Of a stretch of 64,000 nt of DNA, positions 15,530-24,068 are shown in pieces. The first letter of the stretch is position 1, and each line of letters begins with the position of its first letter. The notes under the pieces were generated by a model. That model saw nothing but the letters and a program-made list of their open reading frames with translations, was not told the origin of the DNA and searched no databases. Made by a program: the position numbers and the translations under genes. The stretch comes from Microbacterium hatanonis (GTDB lineage: Bacteria; Actinomycetota; Actinomycetes; Actinomycetales; Microbacteriaceae): the NCBI RefSeq assembly GCF_008017415.1, contig NZ_VRSV01000001.1:1798001-1862000 (forward strand), given 5' to 3'.

Positions 15530-16318
15530 ATGGCGGAGCGCACACAGATGCACGCGTGGCGATCCGACGTGCCCGGGGTGAGGGAAGTCCTCCACGCCCG
15601 CATGACGACCCACGCCTATCCGTTGCACGCCCACGCGGACTGGGCGCTCATGCTGGTCGACGAGGGGGCGGTGGTCTACACCCTGGGCGGCCGATCGCAT
15701 ATCGCCGACAACACCGCGGCGACGCTGCTTCCCCCGGGGGTGGCTCACGACGGACAGGCTGCTCCCGGCGCGGCCGGCTTCGTCAAGCGCGTGGCGTATC
15801 TCGATGACTCGTGGGTCTCGCGGTCCGGAATCGGTGCCATCGTCGACCGACCCACTCGGGCCGATCTCCTCACCGGCACACGGCGCGCCCACCGGGCGTT
15901 GGCCACCCCGGGCGAAGGGCTCGCCGCGGAGCAGGCCCTGATCGAACTCTCGGATGCTGTGGCCTCACGCGCCGACGACACCGATCGGTCGCTTCGCGAC
16001 CATCGCCTTGCCCGCAGTCTCCGCGACCTTCTCGAGTCACGACTTCCCGGCTCCGTGTCGCTCGCAGAGGCCGGCCAGCTGCTGAGCAGCCATCCGAGTC
16101 ACCTCTCGAGGTCGTTCGCGGCGGCCTTCGGCCTGCCGCCCCATCGCTACGTCACCGGAAGACGTGTCGACCTCGCACGCCAACTCTTCATCAGCGGACA
16201 CCGCCCCTCGAGCGCAGCGGCTGAGGCGGGATTCCACGACCAAGCACACCTCACGAGGCACTTTCTGAAAGTCCTGGGCGTCACTCCTGCCCGGTTCCGT
16301 TCGTCCCTCGCGCGCTGA
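15530..16318 (+). CDS. AraC family transcriptional regulator
   Basis: This 262-residue protein has an N-terminal cupin sensor (about 1-130: PLHAHADWALMLVDEGAVVY and TLLPPGVAHDGQ, with the HAH pattern of AraC_binding domains) and a C-terminal double helix-turn-helix (SVSLAEAGQLLSSHPSHLSR, YVTGRRVDLARQLF, then DQAHLTRHFLKVLGVTP). This arrangement matches regulators that sit beside and control transport or resistance genes. Its likely target is the divergent DUF2000 gene, and probably itself, from the 49-base shared gap. The inducer is unknown. Confidence 0.9.
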   Translation: MAERTQMHAWRSDVPGVREVLHARMTTHAYPLHAHADWALMLVDEGAVVYTLGGRSHIADNTAATLLPPGVAHDGQAAPGAAGFVKRVAYLDDSWVSRSGIGAIVDRPTRADLLTGTRRAHRALATPGEGLAAEQALIELSDAVASRADDTDRSLRDHRLARSLRDLLESRLPGSVSLAEAGQLLSSHPSHLSRSFAAAFGLPPHRYVTGRRVDLARQLFISGHRPSSAAAEAGFHDQAHLTRHFLKVLGVTPARFRSSLAR

Positions 16319-16456
16319 CCTACGGCACGGCCTGTGCTGGGGAACGCGCAGCACCGTGACCGCCGCTCGCCCCAGCGTCAGCAGGCAGACGGCGATGATC
16401 GCCCGAAGCTACATACCCGGTTGGCATCAGACCGTCCGGCTCGCGCTGCGCGGGCC

Positions 16457-16762
16457 TCAGGGTCGTCTCGGCGAATGCCACCACGAATGCACGCGCGACG
16501 TGAAGTCGAGCGCAGACAAGAGTGATTCCGGAGAGAGCCCATAGTCGCGTCGGAGCTTCTCCGTCAGCGACCGGCTCAGTTCTTCCGAGGTCATGCCGCT
16601 CGATAGCCAGACGCGCATCGGGTTCACCAGGTCGTCGTACTCTTCGTCGTCGTCGGGCCGGTTGTTCTCATCCTCGTACACCCCGAGTACGTCCCAGGTG
16701 TAGAAGATGTCGGCCAGCGCGAGAGACGTCGCATCGAACCGGTCGCGGAGGCGTGGGCGCAT
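16457..16762 (-). CDS. Small hypothetical protein downstream of ychF
   Basis: This 101-residue acidic protein begins MRPRLRDRFDATSLALADIF. It has a helix-rich layout with an acidic middle (EDENNRPDDDEEYDDL) and a C-terminal helical part (TSEELSRSLTEKLRRDYGL) ending in a Trp/His-rich tail. It resembles small DUF1871-type proteins, but I cannot assign it. It starts 30 bases after the ychF stop on the same strand and could be cotranscribed. Between its stop and the AraC stop (16319-16456) I see no gene. Confidence 0.65.
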   Translation of the reverse strand: MRPRLRDRFDATSLALADIFYTWDVLGVYEDENNRPDDDEEYDDLVNPMRVWLSSGMTSEELSRSLTEKLRRDYGLSPESLLSALDFTSRVHSWWHSPRRP

Positions 16763-16792
16763 CGTTGCTCCTTCGTCGCACCGACCGCCCGG

Positions 16793-17866
16793 TCAGTTGT
16801 TGAAGCGGAACTCCACGACGTCGCCGTCCTGCATGACGTAGTCCTTGCCCTCGAGACGGGCCTTGCCCTTCGCGCGGGCCTCGGCGACGGAGCCGAGCTC
16901 GAGGAGGTCGGCGAACGAGATGACCTCGGCCTTGATGAAGCCCTTCTCGAAGTCGGTGTGGATGACACCGGCCGCCTGCGGGGCCTTCGAGCCCTGCGGG
17001 ATCGTCCACGCGCGCGCTTCTTTCGGGCCCGCCGTCAGGTAGGTCTGCAGTCCGAGGGTGGCGAAGCCGATGCGGGCGAGCTGGTCGAGGCCCGATTCGT
17101 CCTGGCCGGTCGAGGCGAGCAGTTCGGCTGCGTCCTCGGGGTCGAGGTCGATCAGTTCCGACTCGATCTTCGCGTCGAGGAAGACGGCCTGGGCCGGAGC
17201 GACGAGGGCTGCGAGCTCGGCCTTGCGCGCAGCATCCGTCAGCACCGCCTCGTCGACGTTGAAGACGAAGATGAAGGGCTTGGCGGTCAAGAGACCCAGT
17301 TCGCGGATCGGCGCGAGATCGATCGTCGTGGCGGAGAGCACCTCACCGCGCTGAAGCGCATCGCGCGCGGCCGTGGCGGATTCGAGCACGACGGGGTCGA
17401 GCTTCTTGCCGCGAACCTCCTTCTCGTACCGGGTGATGGCCTTCTCGAGCGTCTGGAGGTCGGCGAGCTGCAGCTCGGCGTTGATCGTCTCCATGTCGTT
17501 CTGCGGGTTGACCGCTCCGTCGACGTGCACGACGTCGCCGTCGGCGAACCCGCGCACGACCTGGGCGATCGCGTCGGCCTCACGGATGTTCGCGAGGAAC
17601 TGGTTGCCCAGCCCCTCCCCCTCGCTCGCACCGCGCACGATCCCGGCGATGTCGACGAACGACACGGCGGCGGGCACGGTGCGCTCGCTCGAGAAGACCT
17701 CGGCGAGCTGGTCGAGCCGCGGGTCGGGGAGGTTCACCACGCCGACGTTCGGCTCGATCGTGGCGAACGGATAGTTCGCCGCGAGAACCGTGCTCTTCGT
17801 CAGAGCGTTGAACAGGGTGGACTTGCCCACATTGGGCAGTCCGACGATCGCGATGGTAAGAGCCAC
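16793..17866 (-). CDS. ychF: Redox-regulated ATPase YchF (Obg-type)
   Basis: This 357-residue protein has the full family length. It starts at GTG with VALTIAIVGLPNVGKSTLFN, the G1 loop, followed by the switch region PFATIEPNVGVV, G3 DIAGIVRGA and the atypical G4 FVFNVDEA (NVDE), which favours ATP over GTP. A coiled coil occupies the middle and the C-terminal TGS-like domain ends VMQDGDVVEFRFNN. YchF/OLA1 binds ribosomes and influences translation and oxidative stress responses. TAGACT at 17875-17880 (minus strand) is a likely -10, 8 bases before the GTG. Confidence 0.95.
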   Translation of the reverse strand: MALTIAIVGLPNVGKSTLFNALTKSTVLAANYPFATIEPNVGVVNLPDPRLDQLAEVFSSERTVPAAVSFVDIAGIVRGASEGEGLGNQFLANIREADAIAQVVRGFADGDVVHVDGAVNPQNDMETINAELQLADLQTLEKAITRYEKEVRGKKLDPVVLESATAARDALQRGEVLSATTIDLAPIRELGLLTAKPFIFVFNVDEAVLTDAARKAELAALVAPAQAVFLDAKIESELIDLDPEDAAELLASTGQDESGLDQLARIGFATLGLQTYLTAGPKEARAWTIPQGSKAPQAAGVIHTDFEKGFIKAEVISFADLLELGSVAEARAKGKARLEGKDYVMQDGDVVEFRFNN

Positions 17867-17927
17867 GGGCACCAAGTCTAGGCGCGCGGATGCTGCACCC
17901 CTCGCCCCGTGCGTCGCGAGCGGCTCG

Positions 17928-18677
17928 TCAGGGCCGCCGGAAGCGGAACGCCTCCGTCGTATACGGAAGGTCGACCACCGCGTCGTCCGTCGCGCCGATG
18001 TCATCGAACAGCTCGCCGAGTTGCGCGGTCATCCGGGCGCGCGTGGCGTCGTCGACCGTCGCCGAGTAGCTGCGCGAACGCGCCATGGCGAACAGCGTCT
18101 CGCGCGTCATGGGTCGGCTCCAGGTCCATCGGCGATGCTCGTACCCGCCGAAGGGCGGGCCGACGGGCGGCGTGCCCTGAGCGAGCATCAGCTCGGCGTT
18201 GCTCGGCGTCATCACCTCGGTCATGCGGCGCACCCAGTCGACGTTCTCGTCGCGGAGGTTCCACACCAGCCCGAGCACTCCGCCCGGCCCCAGAACGCGT
18301 GCGACCTCGGTCGAGGCAGCCTCTGGGTCGACCCAGTGCCACGCCTGCGCGACGAGGACGGCGTCGAGCGAGCCATCGGGCAGCGGAAGCTCCTCGGCCG
18401 TGCCGACGTGGGTGGGCACGCCGGGCACGTGGGCGCGCAGCGTGTCGAGCATCCGGGCGTCGGGGTCGACCGCGACGACCTCCGCGCCCGCCTCCACCGC
18501 CACACGGGTGAGCTTGCCCGTGCCCGCACCGACGTCGGCCACCCGCGGCGTGTGTCCGGGCCGGCGGACGGGGTCCAGCATCCACTCGACCGCCTCGAGC
18601 GGGTAGTCGGGGCGACCGGCCTCGTAGGCGGCGGCTTCGGCCCCGAACGATCTCGACATCTCCGTGCGATCGGCCAT
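17928..18677 (-). CDS. Class I SAM-dependent methyltransferase
   Basis: This 249-residue methyltransferase has motif I VADVGAGTGKLTRVAVEAG, an acidic VAVDPDA after strand 2, and the motif-IV region LDAVLVAQAWHWVDPEAAS. It resembles UbiE/YafE-like enzymes; the QAWHW stretch is typical of a clade of uncharacterised methyltransferases. The substrate cannot be assigned. The ATG at 18677 has a -10 box 6 bases upstream. It is next to ychF on the same strand, 61 bases upstream of the ychF start, with its own promoter. Confidence 0.88.
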   Translation of the reverse strand: MADRTEMSRSFGAEAAAYEAGRPDYPLEAVEWMLDPVRRPGHTPRVADVGAGTGKLTRVAVEAGAEVVAVDPDARMLDTLRAHVPGVPTHVGTAEELPLPDGSLDAVLVAQAWHWVDPEAASTEVARVLGPGGVLGLVWNLRDENVDWVRRMTEVMTPSNAELMLAQGTPPVGPPFGGYEHRRWTWSRPMTRETLFAMARSRSYSATVDDATRARMTAQLGELFDDIGATDDAVVDLPYTTEAFRFRRP

Positions 18678-18683
18678 GCATCG

Positions 18684-18689
18684 ACCCTA
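18684..18689 (-). promoter_or_regulatory. -10 box of the methyltransferase gene, leaderless spacing
   Basis: TAGGGT (minus strand) ends 6 bases before the ATG at 18677. Confidence 0.5.
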
Positions 18690-18841
18690 CGACCGACACA
18701 ACCCCTGCAGAACGGACGGCCCGGGCCGCATGTCGCCCGCCGAACCACCGCTCCCGTGAAAGGCTGCGGCGTTCCGCCGGAGTTGTGTCGGCAGCGGCGC
18801 GCCTCCCCCGGGTGCCCACTCCGGCATCGGACGCTGGATGC

Positions 18842-19447
18842 GTGCCCCTGGACTTCACCGCGATCGACTTCGAGACGGCGAACTCCAGCAGTGCGTCCGC
18901 ATGCTCCGTGGGACTCACCCGAGTGCGCGACGGAAAGGTCGTCGCGACCGCAGGGTGGCTGATCAAGCCCCCGCCGGGCCACGACGAGTTCCTCGACTTC
19001 CACATCGGCATCCACGGCATCCGTCCGGAGCACTGCGCCGATGCCCTCGGCTGGTCCGACCAGCTCACCCGGCTGGCCGCGTTCGCCGGGGCCGACGTGC
19101 TCGTCGCGCACAACGCCGGTTTCGACATGGCCGTCCTGCGCCGGGCGTGCGAGGCGACGGGCGACGAGTGCCCGCCCTACCGCTACCTCTGCAGCCTGCA
19201 GCTGGCGCGCAAGACGTACGAGCTCCCGTCGTACCGGCTGCCGTTCGTCGCCGCGGAGGCGGGCTTCAGCGAGTTCGACCATCACGATGCCGTCGCCGAC
19301 TCGCTCGCCTGCGCGCACATCATCATCGATGCGGCGCGGCGTGCCGGCGTGAACGACATCGCCGATCTCGCGCAGTCCGCGGGCGTGCGCCTGGGCCGGA
19401 TCGCCGTCACCGAGCCACCCGTTTCGGCGCTCGCCGCCGTGGCGTGA
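18842..19447 (+). CDS. DEDDh 3'-5' exonuclease (DnaQ-like)
   Basis: This 201-residue stand-alone exonuclease domain has ExoI FTAIDFETANSS (catalytic D and E), ExoII VAHNAGFDMAVL and ExoIII FDHHDAVADSLACA, giving the H and last D of DEDDh. It resembles the epsilon proofreading subunit and other small 3'-5' exonucleases of nucleic acid repair. The GTG at 18842 is chosen because the family usually starts 4-6 residues before the ExoI motif; the frame is open to 18785. rmuC follows 33 bases downstream on the same strand, another DNA-maintenance gene. Confidence 0.85.
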   Translation: MPLDFTAIDFETANSSSASACSVGLTRVRDGKVVATAGWLIKPPPGHDEFLDFHIGIHGIRPEHCADALGWSDQLTRLAAFAGADVLVAHNAGFDMAVLRRACEATGDECPPYRYLCSLQLARKTYELPSYRLPFVAAEAGFSEFDHHDAVADSLACAHIIIDAARRAGVNDIADLAQSAGVRLGRIAVTEPPVSALAAVA

Positions 19448-19480
19448 CGCGATGTCGGAGGGCTGCGGCATCCTGACGAC

Positions 19481-20761
19481 ATGGACGCACCTGTTCTCCT
19501 CCTGACTCTGGTCGCATGCGTCGCCCTCGGCCTCGCCGCCGGGTTCGTCGTCGGCACCAGCCGGGCGAACGCGCGTTCGGTGCGCGATCAGGCGGATGCT
19601 GCGGCCCGGCTCGCCGCGGCCGAAGCGGCCAGGGTCGGCGTGCAGGCGCAGCTCGACCACCAGCAGCTGCTCTACCGCGAACTCGCGGGCCAGGCACGCG
19701 CCGACCAGGCCGCGCGCGAGGAACGCGAGCGCCGCGAGCAGACGGTGCTTCGGGCGCTCGCACCCGTGCGCGACTCTCTCGAGACGATGCAGCGCAAGGT
19801 CGAAGACCTCGAGCGCGAGCGCGGGGTGCAGTTCGGATCGCTGAGCGAGCAGCTGCGGCGCTCGCACGAATCCGACGAGGCATTGCGCTCGACCACCGAG
19901 GCGCTCGCGTCGGCCATGCGCTCGAGCAGCACCCGCGGCGTGTGGGGCGAGACCCAGCTCCGCCGCGTCGTCGAGGCGGCGGGCCTCATGCGATACGTCG
20001 ACTTCGACACGCAGGCGACGATCTCGACGGTCGCCGGCACGGGGCGCCCCGACATGATCGTGCGGCTTCCCGGCGACAAGACGCTCGCGATCGATGCGAA
20101 GGTGCCGTTCGACGCCTACCTCGAAGCGAGCGCGATCCCCTTCACCGCCCAGGGAGAGGAAGCCGCGCGACGCGAGTCGTTGCTCGACCGCCACGCCCGG
20201 GCCGTGCGGGCGCACGTCGACGCCCTCGCGAAGAAGAGCTACTGGTCGGGCCTCGAGTCGAGTCCCGAGTTCGTGGTGTGCTTCATCCCGAGCGAGTCTC
20301 TCCTGTCGGCGGCGCTCGAGCACGATCCGGCGCTGCTCGACTACGCCTTCGGCAAGCGGGTCGCGCTGGCGTCGCCGGTGAACCTCTGGGCCGTACTCAA
20401 GACCGTGGCCTACACGTGGACGCAGCAGGACGTCTCACAGGAGGCACGGCAGCTGTTCGCGCTCGGCACCGAGCTGTACGAGCGCATCGGCACCCTCGCC
20501 GGGCATGCCGACGACCTCCGCCGCGCCATCGAGCGCACGGTCGACTCGTACAACAAGTTCGCGGGGTCGCTCGAGAGCCGTGTGCTCGTCAGTGCGCGCA
20601 AATTCCCCGGTATCGACGACACGCGGCTCGAAGCGGCCTCGACCCCTCCTGTGATCGACCGCAGCACGCGTCGGTGGACCGCACCGGAGCTGCTCGACGG
20701 CCTCGACGACGCGCCACCGTCGGCCATCGCCGACCTCGGCAACGTTCGCGAGCGGCTCTAG
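19481..20761 (+). CDS. rmuC: DNA recombination protein RmuC
   Basis: This 426-residue protein has a short N-terminal membrane anchor (residues 4-24, PVLLLTLVACVALGLAAGFV), a long charged coiled coil (about 30-140) and the RmuC nuclease-like domain (about 145-370). The domain includes TRGVWGETQLRRVVE, the PD-(D/E)xK-like block TLAIDAKVPFDAY and FVVCFIPSESLLSAAL. RmuC limits inverted-repeat rearrangements in E. coli and belongs to the restriction-endonuclease-like fold. It probably shares a transcript with the upstream exonuclease. Confidence 0.92.
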   Translation: MDAPVLLLTLVACVALGLAAGFVVGTSRANARSVRDQADAAARLAAAEAARVGVQAQLDHQQLLYRELAGQARADQAAREERERREQTVLRALAPVRDSLETMQRKVEDLERERGVQFGSLSEQLRRSHESDEALRSTTEALASAMRSSSTRGVWGETQLRRVVEAAGLMRYVDFDTQATISTVAGTGRPDMIVRLPGDKTLAIDAKVPFDAYLEASAIPFTAQGEEAARRESLLDRHARAVRAHVDALAKKSYWSGLESSPEFVVCFIPSESLLSAALEHDPALLDYAFGKRVALASPVNLWAVLKTVAYTWTQQDVSQEARQLFALGTELYERIGTLAGHADDLRRAIERTVDSYNKFAGSLESRVLVSARKFPGIDDTRLEAASTPPVIDRSTRRWTAPELLDGLDDAPPSAIADLGNVRERL

Positions 20762-20783
20762 CGAGCGCTCATCGCGCGATCGA

Positions 20784-21035
20784 TCAGCCCGCGCCGCCCG
20801 GCACGAAGCTCAGCAGCGAGATGACGGCGCCGGAGACGATCACGAACGCGCCGATCATCCACCAGACGCTGGGCTCGTGGCCCTCTTCTCGACGCACACG
20901 GAACAGCACGTCGGGGCGACGCGCGGGGTCGATCGGAGCGGCGACGGCCGCGGCTGCGGCGGCGTGCGCCACGGCGTCGGCGACGACCGCCTGGGCGCCG
21001 GTCTGCGGTGCGGACTGGCTCGACTGAGCGGACAT
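20784..21035 (-). CDS. Small single-span membrane protein
   Basis: This 83-residue protein starts MSAQSSQSAPQTGAQAVVAD. Its Ala-rich N-terminus (VVADAVAHAAAAAAVAAP) is followed by a basic patch (DPARRPDVLFRVRREEGHE) and one C-terminal membrane helix (SVWWMIGAFVIVSGAVISLLSFV). A strong GAGGGGAG ribosome site before the ATG at 21035 favours this start over the one at 21107. A GTGATCAC palindrome (21055-21062) and TTGAC-N6-GTCAA (21076-21091) lie upstream and may be regulatory. I do not recognise the family. It is convergent with rmuC. Confidence 0.7.
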   Translation of the reverse strand: MSAQSSQSAPQTGAQAVVADAVAHAAAAAAVAAPIDPARRPDVLFRVRREEGHEPSVWWMIGAFVIVSGAVISLLSFVPGGAG

Positions 21036-21185
21036 GTCCACTCCCCTCACGTCTGTGATCACGGAAGCATCGCCGTTGACACCGAGGTCAATTTTGCCAC
21101 GCATCACCTGAACGAGTCGTCACGACTCGGTCACGACGGCGGGTCCGCGCGTCACTTCCGCGCGCGGGCGGTCACCAGCGAAGGA

Positions 21186-22175
21186 TCACAGCCACTTCGA
21201 CGTGAGGTGTTCCGAGGAGATCCACCGGAGGGTTCCCGACGCTCCGCGCAGCACCACGCTCTCCGTATAGAGGAAGTCGCCCTCGCGCCGCACGCCTCCG
21301 ACGAGCTGCCCGTCGGTGACACCGGTGGCCACGAAGATCGTGTTCTTCCCCCGCACGAGGTCATCGGCCTCGTACACGTAGTCGTCGAACTTCAAGCCGG
21401 CGTCGGCACCCTTCTGACGCTCGACGTCGTCGCGCGGACGCAGTCGACCTTGGATGTGCCCGCCGAGGGCTTTGATCGCGCACGCCGTCACGATGCCCTC
21501 CGGGCTCCCCCCGATCCCGACGCACATGTCGGTGCGTGCGTTGTGACGAGCCGCGTTGATGCCGCCCGCGACGTCGCCGTCGCTCATCAGCCGTGTTCCG
21601 GCTCCGGCCTCGCGGATCTCCTGGATCAGCTGCTCGTGACGCGGGCGGTTCAGCACCGACACCACCATCTCTTCGACGGGCTTGCCGAGCGCCTTCGACA
21701 GGAGTCGGATGTTCTCGCCGATCGGCAGTCGGATGTCGACGACGCCGACGCCCTCCGGACCGGTGACGAGCTTGTCCATGTAGAACACCGTCGAGGCGTC
21801 GAGCATGCTGCCGGCATCGGAGACGGCGATGACCGAGAGCGCGTTCTGGCGACCGGCGGCGGTGAGGGTCGTCCCGTCGATCGGGTCGACGGCGACGTCG
21901 CACTGCGGTCCACGGCCGCTGCCGACCTTCTCGCCGTTGTAGAGCATGGGGGCGTTGTCCTTCTCGCCCTCGCCGATCACGATCGTGCCGTCGAAATCGA
22001 CGGTCGTGAAGAACGCCCGCATGGCGTCGACGGCGGCGCCGTCAGCGGCTTCCTTGTCGCCGCGACCGACGAACGGAACGGCGCGGATCGCGGCCGCCTC
22101 CGTCGCCCGAACGAGCTCGAGTGCGAGGTTGCGGTCGGGATGCAGCGGGCTCATGTCCGCGGTAAGGCTCACCAT
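21186..22175 (-). CDS. glpX: Class II fructose-1,6-bisphosphatase
   Basis: This 329-residue GlpX enzyme dephosphorylates fructose 1,6-bisphosphate in gluconeogenesis. The lithium-sensitive phosphatase motifs are visible: IVIGEGEKDNAPML, the metal/phosphate motif VAVDPIDGTTLTA, then CVGIGGSPEGIVTACAIKALGG, which binds the sugar phosphate. The C-terminus ends with a typical GTLRWISSEHL. In actinobacteria GlpX is usually the main FBPase. It is divergent from fbaA, the glycolytic enzyme that makes its substrate in gluconeogenesis, across a 186-base gap. Confidence 0.95.
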   Translation of the reverse strand: MVSLTADMSPLHPDRNLALELVRATEAAAIRAVPFVGRGDKEAADGAAVDAMRAFFTTVDFDGTIVIGEGEKDNAPMLYNGEKVGSGRGPQCDVAVDPIDGTTLTAAGRQNALSVIAVSDAGSMLDASTVFYMDKLVTGPEGVGVVDIRLPIGENIRLLSKALGKPVEEMVVSVLNRPRHEQLIQEIREAGAGTRLMSDGDVAGGINAARHNARTDMCVGIGGSPEGIVTACAIKALGGHIQGRLRPRDDVERQKGADAGLKFDDYVYEADDLVRGKNTIFVATGVTDGQLVGGVRREGDFLYTESVVLRGASGTLRWISSEHLTSKWL

Positions 22176-22181
22176 GCGGTC

Positions 22182-22187
22182 AGCCTA
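22182..22187 (-). promoter_or_regulatory. -10 box of glpX, leaderless spacing
   Basis: TAGGCT (minus strand) ends 6 bases before the ATG at 22175. Confidence 0.5.
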
Positions 22188-22237
22188 CGCGGCGCGATCA
22201 CGCCGATCCGCGGATTTCAGGCGAACAGAACCCGAAG

Positions 22238-22249
22238 GAATCGCGATTC
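22238..22249. promoter_or_regulatory. 12-bp palindrome between glpX and fbaA
   Basis: GAATCGCGATTC is a perfect palindrome roughly midway between the two divergent promoters, about 50 bases upstream of the glpX -10. It is a candidate operator for coordinated control. Confidence 0.35.
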
Positions 22250-22319
22250 TTAACCGCACAGCATCCGGCGTCGATCTGTTCGTCTCGAAGACCTCCCGGT
22301 GCGCTCCGGCCCGCTTCGG

Positions 22320-22325
22320 TAGGCT
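22320..22325 (+). promoter_or_regulatory. Candidate -10 box of fbaA
   Basis: TAGGCT lies 36 bases before the ATG, leaving a short leader that ends in AAGGAG (22349-22354). Confidence 0.45.
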
Positions 22326-22361
22326 GAGCGAAGACCCCTGTCTAACCCAAGGAGCACGACT

Positions 22362-23393
22362 ATGCCCGTCGCCACACCCGAGCAGTACGCCGACATGCTG
22401 GACCGCGCCAAGGCCGGCGGCTTCGCGTACCCGGCCATCAACGTGTCGAGCTCGCAGACCATCAACTCTGTTCTCCAGGGCCTCACCGAGGCAGGCTCCG
22501 ACGGCATCCTCCAGGTGACCACCGGCGGTGCCGACTACTTCGCCGGGCAGAGCGTCAAGGCTCGCGCCACCGGAGCGCTCGCATTCGCGAAGTTCGCGAC
22601 CGAGGTCGCCAAGAACTACCCCATCACGGTCGCGCTCCACACCGACCACTGCCCGAAAGACGCCCTTCCCGGCTTCGTGCTCCCCCTCATCGAGGCGTCC
22701 GAAGAAGAGGTGCGCGCGGGCCGCAACCCGATCTTCCAGTCCCACATGTGGGATGGCTCGGCCGTGCCCCTCGACGAGAACATCCAGATCGCGAAAGACC
22801 TGCTCCCGCGCCTGAAGAACATCAACGCCATCCTCGAGATCGAGGTCGGGGTCGTCGGCGGTGAAGAAGACGGCGTTCAGCACGAGGGCTCGAACGAGGC
22901 TCTGTACACGACCGTCGCCGACGTGACCAAGGCCGTCGAGGCCCTCGGTCTCGGCGACCAGGGCCGCTACATCTCGGCCCTGACCTTCGGCAACGTGCAC
23001 GGCGTGTACAAGCCCGGCGGCGTGAAGCTGCGTCCTGAGCTGCTCGGCGAGATCCAGGCCGGCATCGCGGAGCGGTTCGGCACCGGCCCGAAGCCCCTCG
23101 ACCTCGTCTTCCACGGCGGCAGCGGCTCGACCGACGAAGAGATCGCCCTGGCGGTGGCGAACGGTGTCATCAAGATGAACATCGACACCGACACGCAGTA
23201 CGCCTTCACGCGCTCGATCGCGGGCTACATGTTCTCGAACTACGAGGGCGTGCTGAAGCTCGACGGCGAGGTCGGCAACAAGAAGCTGTACGACCCGCGC
23301 GCGTGGGGCAAGGTCGCGGAGTCGGCCATGGCCGTCCGCGTCGTCGAGGCGACCAAGCAGCTCGGCTCGCACGGCAAGTCCCTCGCCGCCTGA
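22362..23393 (+). CDS. fbaA: Class II fructose-bisphosphate aldolase
   Basis: This 343-residue zinc-dependent aldolase cleaves or forms fructose 1,6-bisphosphate. Visible motifs are ALHTDHCPKDAL (zinc-binding His and catalytic Asp), EIEVGVVGGEEDG, TFGNVHGVYKPG, and LVFHGGSGSTDEEI followed by VIKMNIDTDTQYAF for substrate phosphate binding. The length and insert pattern fit the class IIA enzymes of actinobacteria. A strong AAGGAG precedes the ATG. It stands alone and ends before a long inverted-repeat element. It is divergent from glpX, so the two opposing steps of fructose bisphosphate metabolism share a control region. Confidence 0.96.
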   Translation: MPVATPEQYADMLDRAKAGGFAYPAINVSSSQTINSVLQGLTEAGSDGILQVTTGGADYFAGQSVKARATGALAFAKFATEVAKNYPITVALHTDHCPKDALPGFVLPLIEASEEEVRAGRNPIFQSHMWDGSAVPLDENIQIAKDLLPRLKNINAILEIEVGVVGGEEDGVQHEGSNEALYTTVADVTKAVEALGLGDQGRYISALTFGNVHGVYKPGGVKLRPELLGEIQAGIAERFGTGPKPLDLVFHGGSGSTDEEIALAVANGVIKMNIDTDTQYAFTRSIAGYMFSNYEGVLKLDGEVGNKKLYDPRAWGKVAESAMAVRVVEATKQLGSHGKSLAA

Positions 23394-23408
23394 TCCGACC
23401 CGCAGCAT

Positions 23409-23480
23409 CCGCGAGACCCGTTCTCCGCGGCGAGACCCCGACACTCTGCGGGTTTCCGTCGCGAGGGACGGGTCTCGCGG
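23409..23480. repeat. Intergenic hairpin element with internal GCGAGACCC copies
   Basis: The arms CCGCGAGACCCGT (23409-23421) and ACGGGTCTCGCGG (23468-23480) are perfectly complementary over 13 bp. A second direct copy of GCGAGACCC starts at 23430. It lies between the convergent fbaA and MOSC genes and resembles the element at 36685-36757. It may act as a two-way terminator. Confidence 0.65.
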
Positions 23481-23489
23481 TCGTTTCGC

Positions 23490-24038
23490 TCAGGCGCCGC
23501 GGTAGCCGTCGAGAAGGGCCGGTGCGCCATCCGGTGCCGCGACGACGACGATCTCGTCACCGGCACGGATGCTGCCCGCCCGCCGCACGCGGAGGTACGG
23601 CCCCAGCCGGCGCTCGGCGTCGAAGCGCTTCACCCACCCGCGCGCGGCGCTGCCGCCCACCCACCGGGCGAACGTCGCGCACGGCGTGCGCGGCATCGTC
23701 ACCTCCACCTCGAGCCGGTCGCCGATGCGCCAGATCTCGCCGATGCGTGCCGCGTTGACGTCCAGACCCTCGACGCGCAGGTTCTCACCGAACCACCCGG
23801 GCGGCAGTGCCCTGCCCAGTTCGCCCTCCCAGAACTCGGCGTCCTCCTGCGCGTAGGCGTAGAGCGCCTTGTCATGACCGCCGTGGTGCTTCCGGCTCGC
23901 CTGCACGTCGCCGCGCACGCCGAACGGCCCGACCTTAACCGCACCCTCGAGCGGGCGCTTGTCGATCGCGGTCACGCCGAGCGACCCCGAATCGGGACGC
24001 AGCTGGTGCACGGCGCAGACGGCGAGGAGTCGGGGCAT
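23490..24038 (-). CDS. MOSC domain-containing protein
   Basis: This 182-residue stand-alone MOSC protein begins MPRLLAVCAVHQLRPDSGSL. It carries FGVRGDVQASRKHHGGHDKALYAY-type segments, GWFGENLRVEGLDV and the conserved Cys-containing stretch MPRTPCATFARWVGG. The MOSC Cys can carry sulfur or a molybdenum-cofactor thiolate. Bacterial relatives (YiiM/YuaD-like) act in detoxification of N-hydroxylated compounds or sulfur transfer to the cofactor. The ATG at 24038 has a -10 box 6 bases upstream. Confidence 0.88.
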   Translation of the reverse strand: MPRLLAVCAVHQLRPDSGSLGVTAIDKRPLEGAVKVGPFGVRGDVQASRKHHGGHDKALYAYAQEDAEFWEGELGRALPPGWFGENLRVEGLDVNAARIGEIWRIGDRLEVEVTMPRTPCATFARWVGGSAARGWVKRFDAERRLGPYLRVRRAGSIRAGDEIVVVAAPDGAPALLDGYRGA

Positions 24039-24044
24039 CGCACG

Positions 24045-24050
24045 ATCCTA
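24045..24050 (-). promoter_or_regulatory. -10 box of the MOSC gene, leaderless spacing
   Basis: TAGGAT (minus strand) ends 6 bases before the ATG at 24038, and lies just past the stop of the anti-sigma gene. Confidence 0.5.
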
Positions 24051-24068
24051 CGACCCGATGAGGGTCGC

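Noticed and set aside
18221-20323. Minus-strand open frame of 700 codons opposite rmuC and the exonuclease gene
   Set aside because: It overlaps clear rmuC, exonuclease and methyltransferase coding sequence, and its translation shows no domain.
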